Positions 1 to 6,905 of a DNA stretch of 38,470 nucleotides are shown here, in pieces. Below the pieces are notes generated by a model that was not told the origin of the DNA, did not search any database, and saw only the letters and a list, made by a program, of their open reading frames with translations. Both the position numbers and the translations under genes were made by a program. The DNA is from Thermodesulfobacteriota bacterium (lineage in GTDB: Bacteria > Desulfobacterota > DSM-4660 > Desulfatiglandales > Desulfatiglandaceae): assembly GCA_028278625.1 (NCBI GenBank), contig JANQDY010000277.1:1-38470 (forward strand), read 5' to 3'. The stretch's first letter is position 1; the number at the start of each line of letters is the position of its first letter.

Positions 1-131
1 GTCGGCGGATCGTGGAGGAGCAGGGGGGGCGGCTTACATGTGAGAACCGAAAAGGGGGTCCGGCGCTGTTTTTCACGTTTTGCTTCCCATGTCCGAGAAG
101 TCCTTGGGGGGTAACCGATCATGACCAATAG
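1..131 (+). CDS. Sensor histidine kinase, C-terminal end only
   Basis: An open frame enters from the left edge (first full codon at base 3) and stops at TAG 129-131. It reads RRIVEEQGGRLTCENRKGG followed by PALFFTFCFP. This is the classic end of a histidine-kinase ATPase domain (HATPase_c): the IVEEHGG segment, then a G-rich turn, then the last beta strand FxFxxP. The kinase would autophosphorylate on a histidine encoded to the left and pass the phosphate to the response regulator that follows. The two frames overlap by 11 bases, as usual for a co-translated two-component pair. The sensing region lies outside the window, so the signal is unknown. Confidence 0.72.
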   Translation, partial: RRIVEEQGGRLTCENRKGGPALFFTFCFPCPRSPWGVTDHDQ

Positions 132-1539
132 CTTTCGCATCCTTGTGGTGGATGATGAAGACTCCATCCGCAAGCGGTGTGTTCGTCTCCTGTCCCGGCA
201 GGGGTACCATGTCATCGGTGCATCCGGGTCATCCGCCGCAATGGCGCTCATGGAAAAGGAGAGCGCCTGGTTCGATTTGCTCCTGGTTGATATTCGGATG
301 CCCGGGATGGACGGCATTCAGTTCATGGAAAAGGCCAAGGCCCGGCAGCCGGAGGTGGAGGTCATTATCATGACCGGATATGCCACCGTGGAAACAGCGG
401 TAAAAGCCATGAAGATGGGGGCTTACGACTACCTTTCAAAGCCCTTTGAAATGGATGAGCTGCTCCATCTGGTCAACAAGGTGGTTGAAATAAAATCCCT
501 GCAGCAGGAGATCAAGGAACTCCGCAATCAGTTGAAGAAGCGCCATGAACAACCGCTGGTGTTCGGCAATTCGGAAGCCATGAGCCGGGTTTTCCGCACG
601 ATTGAAAAAGTGGCCCCCGTGGACTGCAACATTTTAATTCAGGGAGAGAGCGGTACGGGCAAGGAGTTGGCCGCCAGGGCCATCCACGCCCGCAGCAGGC
701 GGGAAGCTCAGCCGTTCATCGTGGCCGACTGTGCGGCCCTTTCCGGAAACATATTGGAGAGTGAGCTTTTCGGGCATGTGAAAGGCGCTTTTACCGGCGC
801 CCATGCCCATCGGAAGGGGTATATTGAAAAGGCCGACCGCGGCACCCTTTTTCTGGATGAAATCGGCGAAATCCCTCTGGACCTGCAAGGGAAGCTCCTT
901 CGGGCCGTTCAGGAAAGATCCGTCACAAAGATGGGCTCCTCAGAACCGGTTCGTTTGAATACGCGGATCATTGCCGCCACCAATCGACGTTTGGATGACC
1001 TGGTGGCACAGGGCGAGTTCAGGGAAGACCTCTTTTATCGGTTAAACGTTGTATCACTCACCATGCCGGCACTGCGGGAGCGGCATCAGGACATCCCCCT
1101 TCTGGTGGACCATTTCATGAAGTGGTATGCGGCGCGGCTCAATCTTGAGGGAGTGACCCTGCCGGGGGAGATCCTGGAAGAGATGACCGAATACGACTGG
1201 CCGGGCAATGTCCGGGAGCTGGAAAACGCCATACAGCGGGCAGTGGTGATGGCGGAAAAAGGTGTCATTGCCCGTAAGGACATTTTTCCGTCAAGGGAGG
1301 AGCAGGGCCCATCCGCATCAGGTCTTTTCACACCCTTTCAGAAAGGTGTGAGTTTTCAGGACCTGCGGCGCCAGGTGGTGCGGAATTTCACCCGCCAGTA
1401 CCTCACCCGCACACTCATTGAGCACGGCGGCAACGTTACAAAGGCTGCCAAAACCATGGGCATGCGAAGGACCTCCCTTCAACGGTTGATCCGCCAATGC
1501 GGCCTGAACAAACCGGAACAAAAGGGCCTTCCATCTTGA
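121..1539 (+). CDS. NtrC-family sigma-54-dependent response regulator
   Basis: A 472-residue three-domain activator. The receiver domain (about 6-120) has the acidic pair in VVDDED, the phospho-acceptor Asp57 in LLVDIRMPGMDG and the lysine of LSKPF. The central AAA+ domain (about 145-380) has Walker A GESGTGKE near 175, the sigma-54-contacting GAFTGA loop near 222-227 and a Walker B FLDEIGE. The C-terminal Fis-type helix-turn-helix (about 425-465) contains NVTKAAKTMGMRRTSLQRL. It should activate RNA polymerase carrying sigma-54 at -24/-12 promoters when phosphorylated by the kinase ending just upstream. The start ATG at 121 overlaps the kinase frame. A strong -24/-12 site exists 14 kb away at 15981, but nothing in the sequence links the two. 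The gene is complete and of normal family length. Confidence 0.93.
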   Translation: MTNSFRILVVDDEDSIRKRCVRLLSRQGYHVIGASGSSAAMALMEKESAWFDLLLVDIRMPGMDGIQFMEKAKARQPEVEVIIMTGYATVETAVKAMKMGAYDYLSKPFEMDELLHLVNKVVEIKSLQQEIKELRNQLKKRHEQPLVFGNSEAMSRVFRTIEKVAPVDCNILIQGESGTGKELAARAIHARSRREAQPFIVADCAALSGNILESELFGHVKGAFTGAHAHRKGYIEKADRGTLFLDEIGEIPLDLQGKLLRAVQERSVTKMGSSEPVRLNTRIIAATNRRLDDLVAQGEFREDLFYRLNVVSLTMPALRERHQDIPLLVDHFMKWYAARLNLEGVTLPGEILEEMTEYDWPGNVRELENAIQRAVVMAEKGVIARKDIFPSREEQGPSASGLFTPFQKGVSFQDLRRQVVRNFTRQYLTRTLIEHGGNVTKAAKTMGMRRTSLQRLIRQCGLNKPEQKGLPS

Positions 1540-1715
1540 CTTCCCATCACTATTTCGACATAATCCCGGTCGATCGTCCGTTAACATGGGAACGCACACG
1601 CTTTATCACGATGGTTCCAGCATTCCGCGGGTGAAGGGATGGGCTACCTTGGAACATCCTATCCATTTGCCGGGACCGCAAGTGGCGCGTCCGTCAGCCA
1701 TCTTTGGAGATTGCA

Positions 1716-4250
1716 ATGGAAGCTTGGGAAAAAATCATCGGAAAACACAGAACCCACCGGAGTTTTGTAAGAAATTTCCTTTTGTGCTTTTTCGCCTGGG
1801 TGATCTGCAATCCCGTTTCAGAGGCAGCCGCCGCTACCATTACCGTATGTTCATCGGGATGCAATTATTCCACGGTTCAAAACGCCATTACGAATGCCAG
1901 TGCGGACGACCTTATCGACGTGCAATATATTGGCGAATACACCGAAGCGGGCATCACCGTGAACAAGAACCTCACCATACAGGGCCAGGGGTCCGGTTCT
2001 ACCACCCTGCAGGCCGCTGCCAGCGAGGGGTCCGCCTCCGACAGGGTGTTTGAGATCAGCGCAAGCACAACGGTCACCATTAAGGATATGACGGTCCGTT
2101 ACGGCAAAGTCACGGGGGATCCGGCCCAGGGGGGCGGCATTTACAGCGCGGGCACCCTGACCCTTACGGACATGACGGTCAGCAACTGTCAGGCGGTGGC
2201 AGACGATAAGGCCTATGCCTATGGGGGCGGCATTTACAGTGCAAGTTCTCTTACCATGACCAATGTGACCGTCAGCAGTAACAGTGCCACCGGCGGAGAC
2301 AGCATCGCTAGTGCTGACGGTGGGCATGCCTACGGGGGCGGCATCTACAGCAACGGGACCGCCAATCTGACCGATTCGACGGTTACCGGCAATACCGCGA
2401 CGGGTGGCGACGAGGTTCTCAATGTGAGCACTGCGGGGAGTGCCTATGGGGGCGGCATTTACAATGCTTCCGGTAATACCCTTACCATAACGCGCGGAAG
2501 TGTCACAAACAATGACGCTGACGGCGGCGATGCATGGATTAACACGGCTTCAGGTGGAAGTGCCTACGGTGGCGGCGTTTATAATGACGGGACAGTGCAA
2601 GTATCCGAAGCCACTTTCAGCGGAAACGAGGCGTTGGGCGGTTTTGACATTGCGGGTTTTAGCGGCAATGGGGGTAATGCCCATGGCGGCGGTATTTTTA
2701 ATAACACCGGTGATACCTTCGAGATTTCAAAAAGCACCATCAGCGGCAACACGGCTCAGGGGGGGGATGACATTATCCTCATTGCCGGCTCCGCCAAGGG
2801 GGGCGGCATCTATCAAGAGGGGGACGGAGATCTCGATCTCCAGAACATCACCATCAGCGGAAATGAGGCATTGAGGGGTGAAGGGGGAACTGACGGGGCC
2901 GGCGACGGCGGTGGTCTGTGGGGGGCAAACGGGTTCTACGTGACAAATTGCACTATTGCCAACAATGTGGCCGAAGATGACGGCGGCGGCTTTTTTTCAA
3001 ATGCCGCAACGGATTACGGTCCTTGGATCAAAAACTCCGTTTTTGGCGATAATACCGCGGGAACCGCAGGCCCTGACTTGAAGGGCAATTTCCGGTCCGA
3101 TGACTACAACCTCATACACAGCAGCAGCGACTATACACTCACAGAATTCACGGATCACAATATCGAAGGGCAAGATCCGCAATTGGGAAACCTTTCCGAT
3201 TACGGCGGCGACACGCAGACCATCCTTCTGTGCAAGGAATCGGACGGCACTGACAACGGCTGCAATGATACCGACAGTCCCGCCATTGATGTCATTACCG
3301 AGATGGAAGGGAAATGCGGTTTTTCACCCCCCTACAACGTGGACCAGCGGGGAGTGAGTCGGCCTTATAATTCCGGACTCGGTACCGGGGATTGTTCCGG
3401 TGTAACATGTTGCGACATCGGTGCCTACGAACGCACCGGTTCAACCCTTGTGGTGTTAGTATCCTTTGACGCCAGGGAGGTTGGCAAATCCATGGGCATC
3501 ACGTGGGAGACCGCTTCCGAAATCGACACCGCCGGTTTTCACCTGTGGCGGAGCGGGACCCGGAACGGCACCTACCAAAGGCTGACGTCATCCCTTATCC
3601 CGGCGGAAGGGAGTCCCACCAGCGGCGCCACCTACAACTGGAATGATACCGCCGTTGCCCCGCCCCAGGTGTGGTATTACAAGCTGGAAGAGATCAGCAC
3701 TTCAGGCGGCAGGGGGTTTCACGGTCCGGTGGCAGGTGTGTTGGGGGATGCGGCCGCAAAAGAAGTCAATGGTTCGGCAACAATCCATGAGACGGATACG
3801 GCCGGAGGTTTGGGGGACATTACGCTAAAATGCACCGGCACTCACATGGTCACCACCGGACGGTATGGAACACAGCCAGCAGGCACCTCGGCCCTTAATG
3901 GAGTGGCCGGCTGGTGGTTTGTGGATGTAACAGACCCTTCGGACCTCAGTCGCATCACCCTTCGGTTTTGTCCCGCGGAATCAAGGGATATGGTCTATTA
4001 CTGGAACGGTTCCGCCTGGATTGGCTGTTCACAGCAGGCCTACCAAAACGGCTGCATCGAAGTGACCATGACCGGCGTCACCACCCCGACCGTTAGCGAT
4101 CTGTCAACGCTTGTTTTTGCCTTGGGACAAGGGTCGGCGCCCATTCCCACCGTGTCGGAGTGGGGACTGATGGTGCTGGCTCTGTTTCTGATATCGGCAG
4201 GTCTCATTCTGGTGGGGCGACGCGGAAAACCTTCCGCAAAAACAACCTGA
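1716..4250 (+). CDS. Secreted beta-helix protein with IPTL-CTERM sorting tail
   Basis: Start ATG 1716 has a GGAGA ribosome site six bases upstream; a TTG at 1704 in the same frame would overlap that site, so I prefer 1716 (844 residues). A signal peptide (hydrophobic FLLCFFAWVICN, then AAAA) is followed by about ten glycine-rich right-handed beta-helix turns, each containing a variant of AYGGGIYS. After these comes a choice-of-anchor-Q-like end (GNTAGTAGPDL, then YGGDTQTILL, SPAIDV and CDIGAYE). Next is a domain reading SFDAREVG..ITWETASEIDTAGFHLWRS, which recurs in the gene at 5293. The C-terminus has IPTVSEWGLM, a hydrophobic helix and GRRGK: the IPTL-CTERM signal handled by exosortase-H-type enzymes. 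It is probably a surface or secreted structural protein. No exosortase is in the window. Confidence 0.86.
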   Translation: MEAWEKIIGKHRTHRSFVRNFLLCFFAWVICNPVSEAAAATITVCSSGCNYSTVQNAITNASADDLIDVQYIGEYTEAGITVNKNLTIQGQGSGSTTLQAAASEGSASDRVFEISASTTVTIKDMTVRYGKVTGDPAQGGGIYSAGTLTLTDMTVSNCQAVADDKAYAYGGGIYSASSLTMTNVTVSSNSATGGDSIASADGGHAYGGGIYSNGTANLTDSTVTGNTATGGDEVLNVSTAGSAYGGGIYNASGNTLTITRGSVTNNDADGGDAWINTASGGSAYGGGVYNDGTVQVSEATFSGNEALGGFDIAGFSGNGGNAHGGGIFNNTGDTFEISKSTISGNTAQGGDDIILIAGSAKGGGIYQEGDGDLDLQNITISGNEALRGEGGTDGAGDGGGLWGANGFYVTNCTIANNVAEDDGGGFFSNAATDYGPWIKNSVFGDNTAGTAGPDLKGNFRSDDYNLIHSSSDYTLTEFTDHNIEGQDPQLGNLSDYGGDTQTILLCKESDGTDNGCNDTDSPAIDVITEMEGKCGFSPPYNVDQRGVSRPYNSGLGTGDCSGVTCCDIGAYERTGSTLVVLVSFDAREVGKSMGITWETASEIDTAGFHLWRSGTRNGTYQRLTSSLIPAEGSPTSGATYNWNDTAVAPPQVWYYKLEEISTSGGRGFHGPVAGVLGDAAAKEVNGSATIHETDTAGGLGDITLKCTGTHMVTTGRYGTQPAGTSALNGVAGWWFVDVTDPSDLSRITLRFCPAESRDMVYYWNGSAWIGCSQQAYQNGCIEVTMTGVTTPTVSDLSTLVFALGQGSAPIPTVSEWGLMVLALFLISAGLILVGRRGKPSAKTT

Positions 4251-4378
4251 GCAACACAATGCCATTTCTCTGCTATTCCCAATGGACGGATAGCCCCTGC
4301 CCAACCCGTCCGGTGCCAACAGGTTTAGCTTCCCAACGACTGCGCGGCCCATGAACCGGAAAATCACCTTATTTGTTA

Positions 4379-4407
4379 TTGACAATCTTGGGTTAGTCAA
4401 GCATTAT
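4379..4407 (+). promoter_or_regulatory. Sigma-70-type promoter of the Phd/PIN toxin-antitoxin pair
   Basis: A perfect -35 TTGACA (4379-4384) is followed after 17 bases by CATTAT (4402-4407, 4 of 6 matches to TATAAT). Transcription would start near 4414, leaving a short leader before the antitoxin ATG at 4442. The -10 box lies inside the palindrome described next. Confidence 0.55.
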
Positions 4408-4415
4408 GACTAACC
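4391..4415 (+). promoter_or_regulatory. Palindromic operator over the antitoxin promoter
   Basis: GGTTAGTC (4391-4398) and GACTAACC (4408-4415) form a perfect 8-base inverted repeat with a 9-base spacer that contains the -10 box. Phd/YefM antitoxins are known to repress their own promoters by binding palindromes of this kind. The position makes this the likely autoregulation site. Confidence 0.6.
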
Positions 4416-4441
4416 TGGAAAATCGGTTACAGGGGGAATTC

Positions 4442-4678
4442 ATGGGAAGAATTCAGGTGAATGTTCACGAAGCCAAAACCCACTTGTCGAAACTGATTCA
4501 AGAGGCCCTCAATGGAAATGAAGTGATCATTGCCAGGGATAACCGGCCAGTCGTTCGACTGGATGTTCTGCCGGAAATGCGAAGCGGTAGAAGAATCGGA
4601 AATGCAAAGGGTCTGATTCTCTCCATGTCGGATGATTTCGACGAACCGCTGGACGACTTTCGGGATTACATGACATGA
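4442..4678 (+). CDS. Phd/YefM-family antitoxin
   Basis: The 78-residue protein starts at ATG 4442, four bases after an AGGGGG ribosome site. An upstream in-frame ATG at 4406 lies in the promoter -10 region and is unlikely to be used. The N-terminal half, with VNVHEAKTHLSKLIQEALNG then EVIIARDNRPVVRL, is the canonical Phd/YefM DNA-binding fold: beta strand, EAKTxLSxLI helix, IxRxxxPVxxL strand. The acidic C-terminus (MSDDFDEPLDDF) is the flexible segment that wraps and neutralises the toxin. It overlaps the PIN toxin by ATGA, so the two are co-translated. It likely represses its own operon through the palindrome at 4391-4415. Confidence 0.9.
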   Translation: MGRIQVNVHEAKTHLSKLIQEALNGNEVIIARDNRPVVRLDVLPEMRSGRRIGNAKGLILSMSDDFDEPLDDFRDYMT

Positions 4679-5061
4679 AGACCCTATTGGACACCCATGC
4701 CTTGCTCTGGCTCATCACGAACGACAAAAGACTCAGCCCAAAAGCAAAGGACGCTTTTCTGGATCAGGAAAACGACCTGTTTTTCAGTGCTGCCGGTTTC
4801 TGGGAGATATGCATCAAAATGAGTCTCGGAAAACTCCGTCTTGAACCCGATTGGCTGGATGTCATCCGAGGTGAAATGGCGGCCAATACCATTCACTGGT
4901 TACCTGTTGAGATATCCCACTGTGCGGAATTGGTAAGGCTGCCGTTTCATCACAGAGATCCCTTTAACCGGGTGTTGGTCGCACAAGCCATTGTAGAGAA
5001 AATGCAGTTGCTCAGTTACGACGCACGACTCTCGGACTACGGGGTTACGCGTATTTGGTAG
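4675..5061 (+). CDS. PIN-domain toxin (VapC-like ribonuclease)
   Basis: A 128-residue PIN domain. The acidic residues that bind the catalytic metal are visible in order: Asp6 in LLDTHALLW, the Glu of AAGFWEICIK (about 44), the Asp of HHRDPFNRVL (about 97) and the Asp of LLSYDARL (about 117). Toxins of this family are Mg-dependent RNases that cut tRNA or rRNA when free of antitoxin. It is translated directly from the antitoxin stop codon (ATGA overlap). Pairing a PIN toxin with a Phd-type rather than AbrB-type antitoxin is a common arrangement. The gene looks complete and functional. Confidence 0.9.
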   Translation: MKTLLDTHALLWLITNDKRLSPKAKDAFLDQENDLFFSAAGFWEICIKMSLGKLRLEPDWLDVIRGEMAANTIHWLPVEISHCAELVRLPFHHRDPFNRVLVAQAIVEKMQLLSYDARLSDYGVTRIW

Positions 5062-5185
5062 TGAGATTGCACATAATTCTTGAAGATCCGCACCTGCAGC
5101 GAGTTCAGGTTCGTCCTTGAAGGCGATAGGCACCGGGTCCTGAATCAAATGATCCTACAATCGTATTTCCGGAATTTCGAATCAT

Positions 5186-5258
5186 CCGTCATGACGGGCA
5201 ACCCCCTGAAAAGGGATTGGGCTATAATCATCCGGTAAAATGGCTAAGAAGGAGCCAT
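5186..5258 (+). promoter_or_regulatory. Structured leader upstream of the second IPTL-CTERM gene
   Basis: Three short structures lie in this span: a perfect 12-base palindrome CCGTCATGACGG (5186-5197); a GNRA-type hairpin CCCT-GAAA-AGGG (5204-5215); and ATGGCT/AGCCAT (5240-5245 with 5253-5258) around a 7-base loop. A perfect -10 hexamer TATAAT sits at 5223-5228, but I find no good -35 box at normal spacing. Together they suggest a regulatory leader or activator-dependent promoter. It does not match a riboswitch class I know: the conserved ACGCAAAGC of c-di-GMP-I aptamers is missing. Confidence 0.28.
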
Positions 5259-5292
5259 ACGACATCGAAAAGGAATATGGGCGTGGGTTGTC

Positions 5293-6261
5293 ATGTTTGA
5301 GTGTAAAAGTGCCTTGAAGATCTCCGTGCAGTTCCTTTTGGCGCTATCCCTACTGGTACCGGCATCCCTCGTTAATGGGACCGTGACCGTCTATCAGGAG
5401 ACCTTCGACTCCCCTTGGAACACGGGTGACTGGGATCAGTATACGCCCCAAGGCGGTGCCTGGGCCACCCAATTGTCGCCATTTGTGTGCCAGGGAGACC
5501 AGTCCGTCTCACACCATGACGACGCGGAGCCGGTAAACGGTTGGATCATATCACCGGGCATATCCCTTGAGGCAGGCATCACGTACACCTGTTCACACCT
5601 TCAAAGGGTCGGGAACAGCGCGTATCCCGAAAACATGGGAACGTATATCTATCAGGGCAACGGGGCGGATTTCACGCCGGCCTCCGCCACGGCCGAAATA
5701 TGGCAGGCGGATAACCTCACCAATGAAACCTGCGAAACGCGTTCCGGTAGTTTCACCGTCCCGTCCGACGGAGATTACAATATCGTTTTTCATTGCACGA
5801 GCGCCGCGGATGAGTTCATTGCGGTTTGGGATGATGTCAAGATTACGAAACCGACACTCGTTGAGCTGGTCTCCTTCACCGCCACTCCCGTTTCCTCCAA
5901 CGTCCTTCTCTCCTGGGAGACCGCCAGCGAGGTGGACAATGCCGGTTTTCACCTCTGGCGCAGCAACACCGAGGGGTCCGGTTATGAACGGATCACCGAT
6001 GCGCTGATTCCCTCGGAAGGCTCTCCCACAAAAGGGGCTTCCTATCAGTTCGACGACGGGAATGTGGGCCCCGGAAAGACCTACTACTACAAATTGGAAG
6101 ACGTGGACGCATCCGGGAATCGTTCCTATTACGGTCCCGTCTCCGCAACGGTTCGGGCGCCTATTCCCACCTTGACGGACGGGGGCCTTCTCCTCATGGT
6201 GGCGGCACTCGTCGGTGGCGGATTTGCCCTTCTGCGACGGCGGAAGATGAGGGTCTCCTAA
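5293..6261 (+). CDS. Secreted protein with IPTL-CTERM sorting tail
   Basis: This 322-residue protein has a signal peptide (basic MFECKSALK, then VQFLLALSLLVPASLVNG). A jelly-roll-like region (about 30-185) opens with VTVYQETFDSPWNTGDW and continues with WIISPGISLEAG, as in choice-of-anchor or cleaved-adhesin modules. A second domain (about 190-285), VELVSFTATPVSSNVLLSW then ETASEVDNAGFHLWRSN, closely repeats the module in the 1716 gene and ends with YYYKLEDVDASGN. The tail PIPTLTDGG, hydrophobic helix and LLRRRKMR is an IPTL-CTERM signal, here with TDGG in place of the usual SEWG. Expected fate: Sec export, then exosortase processing at the envelope. The ribosome site is weak, so the ATG 5293 start is less certain. 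Confidence 0.82.
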   Translation: MFECKSALKISVQFLLALSLLVPASLVNGTVTVYQETFDSPWNTGDWDQYTPQGGAWATQLSPFVCQGDQSVSHHDDAEPVNGWIISPGISLEAGITYTCSHLQRVGNSAYPENMGTYIYQGNGADFTPASATAEIWQADNLTNETCETRSGSFTVPSDGDYNIVFHCTSAADEFIAVWDDVKITKPTLVELVSFTATPVSSNVLLSWETASEVDNAGFHLWRSNTEGSGYERITDALIPSEGSPTKGASYQFDDGNVGPGKTYYYKLEDVDASGNRSYYGPVSATVRAPIPTLTDGGLLLMVAALVGGGFALLRRRKMRVS

Positions 6262-6597
6262 ATTTGTCTATTGAGACCTTTCTGGGCCAAAATACCCAAA
6301 TGATCAGTGATTCCAAAATGAAAACCTCACTAAGACGATGGTTTGGGAAAACTTCGCGGCCCCCTTTTCGTATCAAGAAACAAAAAATGCCGTTTGGGAG
6401 TGAAATTGACTGAAAAGAGATCAAGAATAACCCACCAGGCAAAAAAATCTCCGTTTTGAGATTCTTGAGAGATCCATTTTGTTAGCTTTACTTTAAATTA
6501 TTTCCAGGGATCGCTGTTGACATATAATCAAAAAAACACTAATTATTCTTATTCAGATAGAGGCTGTGAAGTCCGCCAAGGAGGCTAATTAAGGAAT
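6262..6597. other. AT-rich 336-base gap with no supported gene
   Basis: It separates the IPTL-CTERM genes from the peptide locus. Composition falls sharply here compared with the left flank. I see a weak 6-base stem (AATCTC/GAGATT, 6446-6463) and, at the right end, the promoter described at 6517. One 37-codon open frame (6300-6413) has no ribosome site and is not called. This may be one edge of a transferred segment. Confidence 0.5.
6517..6546 (+). promoter_or_regulatory. Likely promoter of the peptide precursor gene
   Basis: A perfect -35 TTGACA (6517-6522) is followed after 18 bases by AATTAT (6541-6546, 4 of 6). The predicted start of transcription is near 6553, giving a leader of about 45 bases that contains AAGGAGG (6578-6584) before the precursor ATG. 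A perfect TATAAT also abuts the -35 box (6523-6528) but has no -35 partner of its own. Confidence 0.45.
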
Positions 6598-6756
6598 ATG
6601 AAAAAAGAGACAAAGGATTTTGACACCTTCTCGGAAGAGGGAAGCGAGGTTTCCCAGTACGAACCCCCGAAAATCAAGACCTATACCAGTGAAGAGATTT
6701 TGGAACAGATCGGCCCTGCCATGGCGTGCACATCACCCGATTGTGTTGGAGGGTAG
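6598..6756 (+). CDS. Candidate RiPP precursor peptide, two-cysteine core
   Basis: A 52-residue gene with AAGGAGG 13 bases and AAGGA 2 bases before ATG 6598. The charged N-terminal half (MKKETKDFDTFSEEGSE) looks like a leader. It is followed by a compact amphipathic stretch KIKTYTSEEILEQIGPA (25-41), a plausible recognition helix for a PqqD-like domain. The last nine residues, CTSPDCVGG, carry the only cysteines (C44, C49) and would be the core. The residues just before C44 are A-M-A, an A-x-A signal-peptidase-type site, and an S26-family peptidase is encoded 6 kb downstream. No hydrophobic stretch exists, so this is not an ordinary secreted protein. It sits 149 bases before a radical SAM/SPASM gene on the same strand. 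That role is inferred from context and layout; I do not recognise a named family. Confidence 0.72.
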   Translation: MKKETKDFDTFSEEGSEVSQYEPPKIKTYTSEEILEQIGPAMACTSPDCVGG

Positions 6757-6905
6757 CTAATAATCAATTCAAAACCTTTTTCCGTCTTTTCAGATTGAAA
6801 GAATAATGCTGGATCAGGGTTCTTCCCGTTCAGGAAATCATGGAGATGTCATAAAACAATTCCGGCAAAAATCGGTTTATCTGAGGCAAGCAGAAGGTTT
6901 GTCCA

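Noticed and set aside
1587..1602. GG-N10-GC spacing (TGGGAACGCACACGCT) upstream of the first IPTL-CTERM gene.
   Set aside because: Spacing fits a sigma-54 promoter but the fixed C and the TT before GC are missing.
5186..5292. Possible c-di-GMP-I riboswitch before the second IPTL-CTERM gene.
   Set aside because: GGGCAACC with a GAAA-capped hairpin looked suggestive, but ACGCAAAGC and the tetraloop receptor part are absent.
6300..6413. 37-codon basic open frame in the AT-rich gap.
   Set aside because: No ribosome site or recognisable motif; length is within chance expectation.
6523..6528. Perfect TATAAT next to the -35 box of the precursor promoter.
   Set aside because: No -35 element or extended TG at the right distance; probably part of AT-rich leader sequence.
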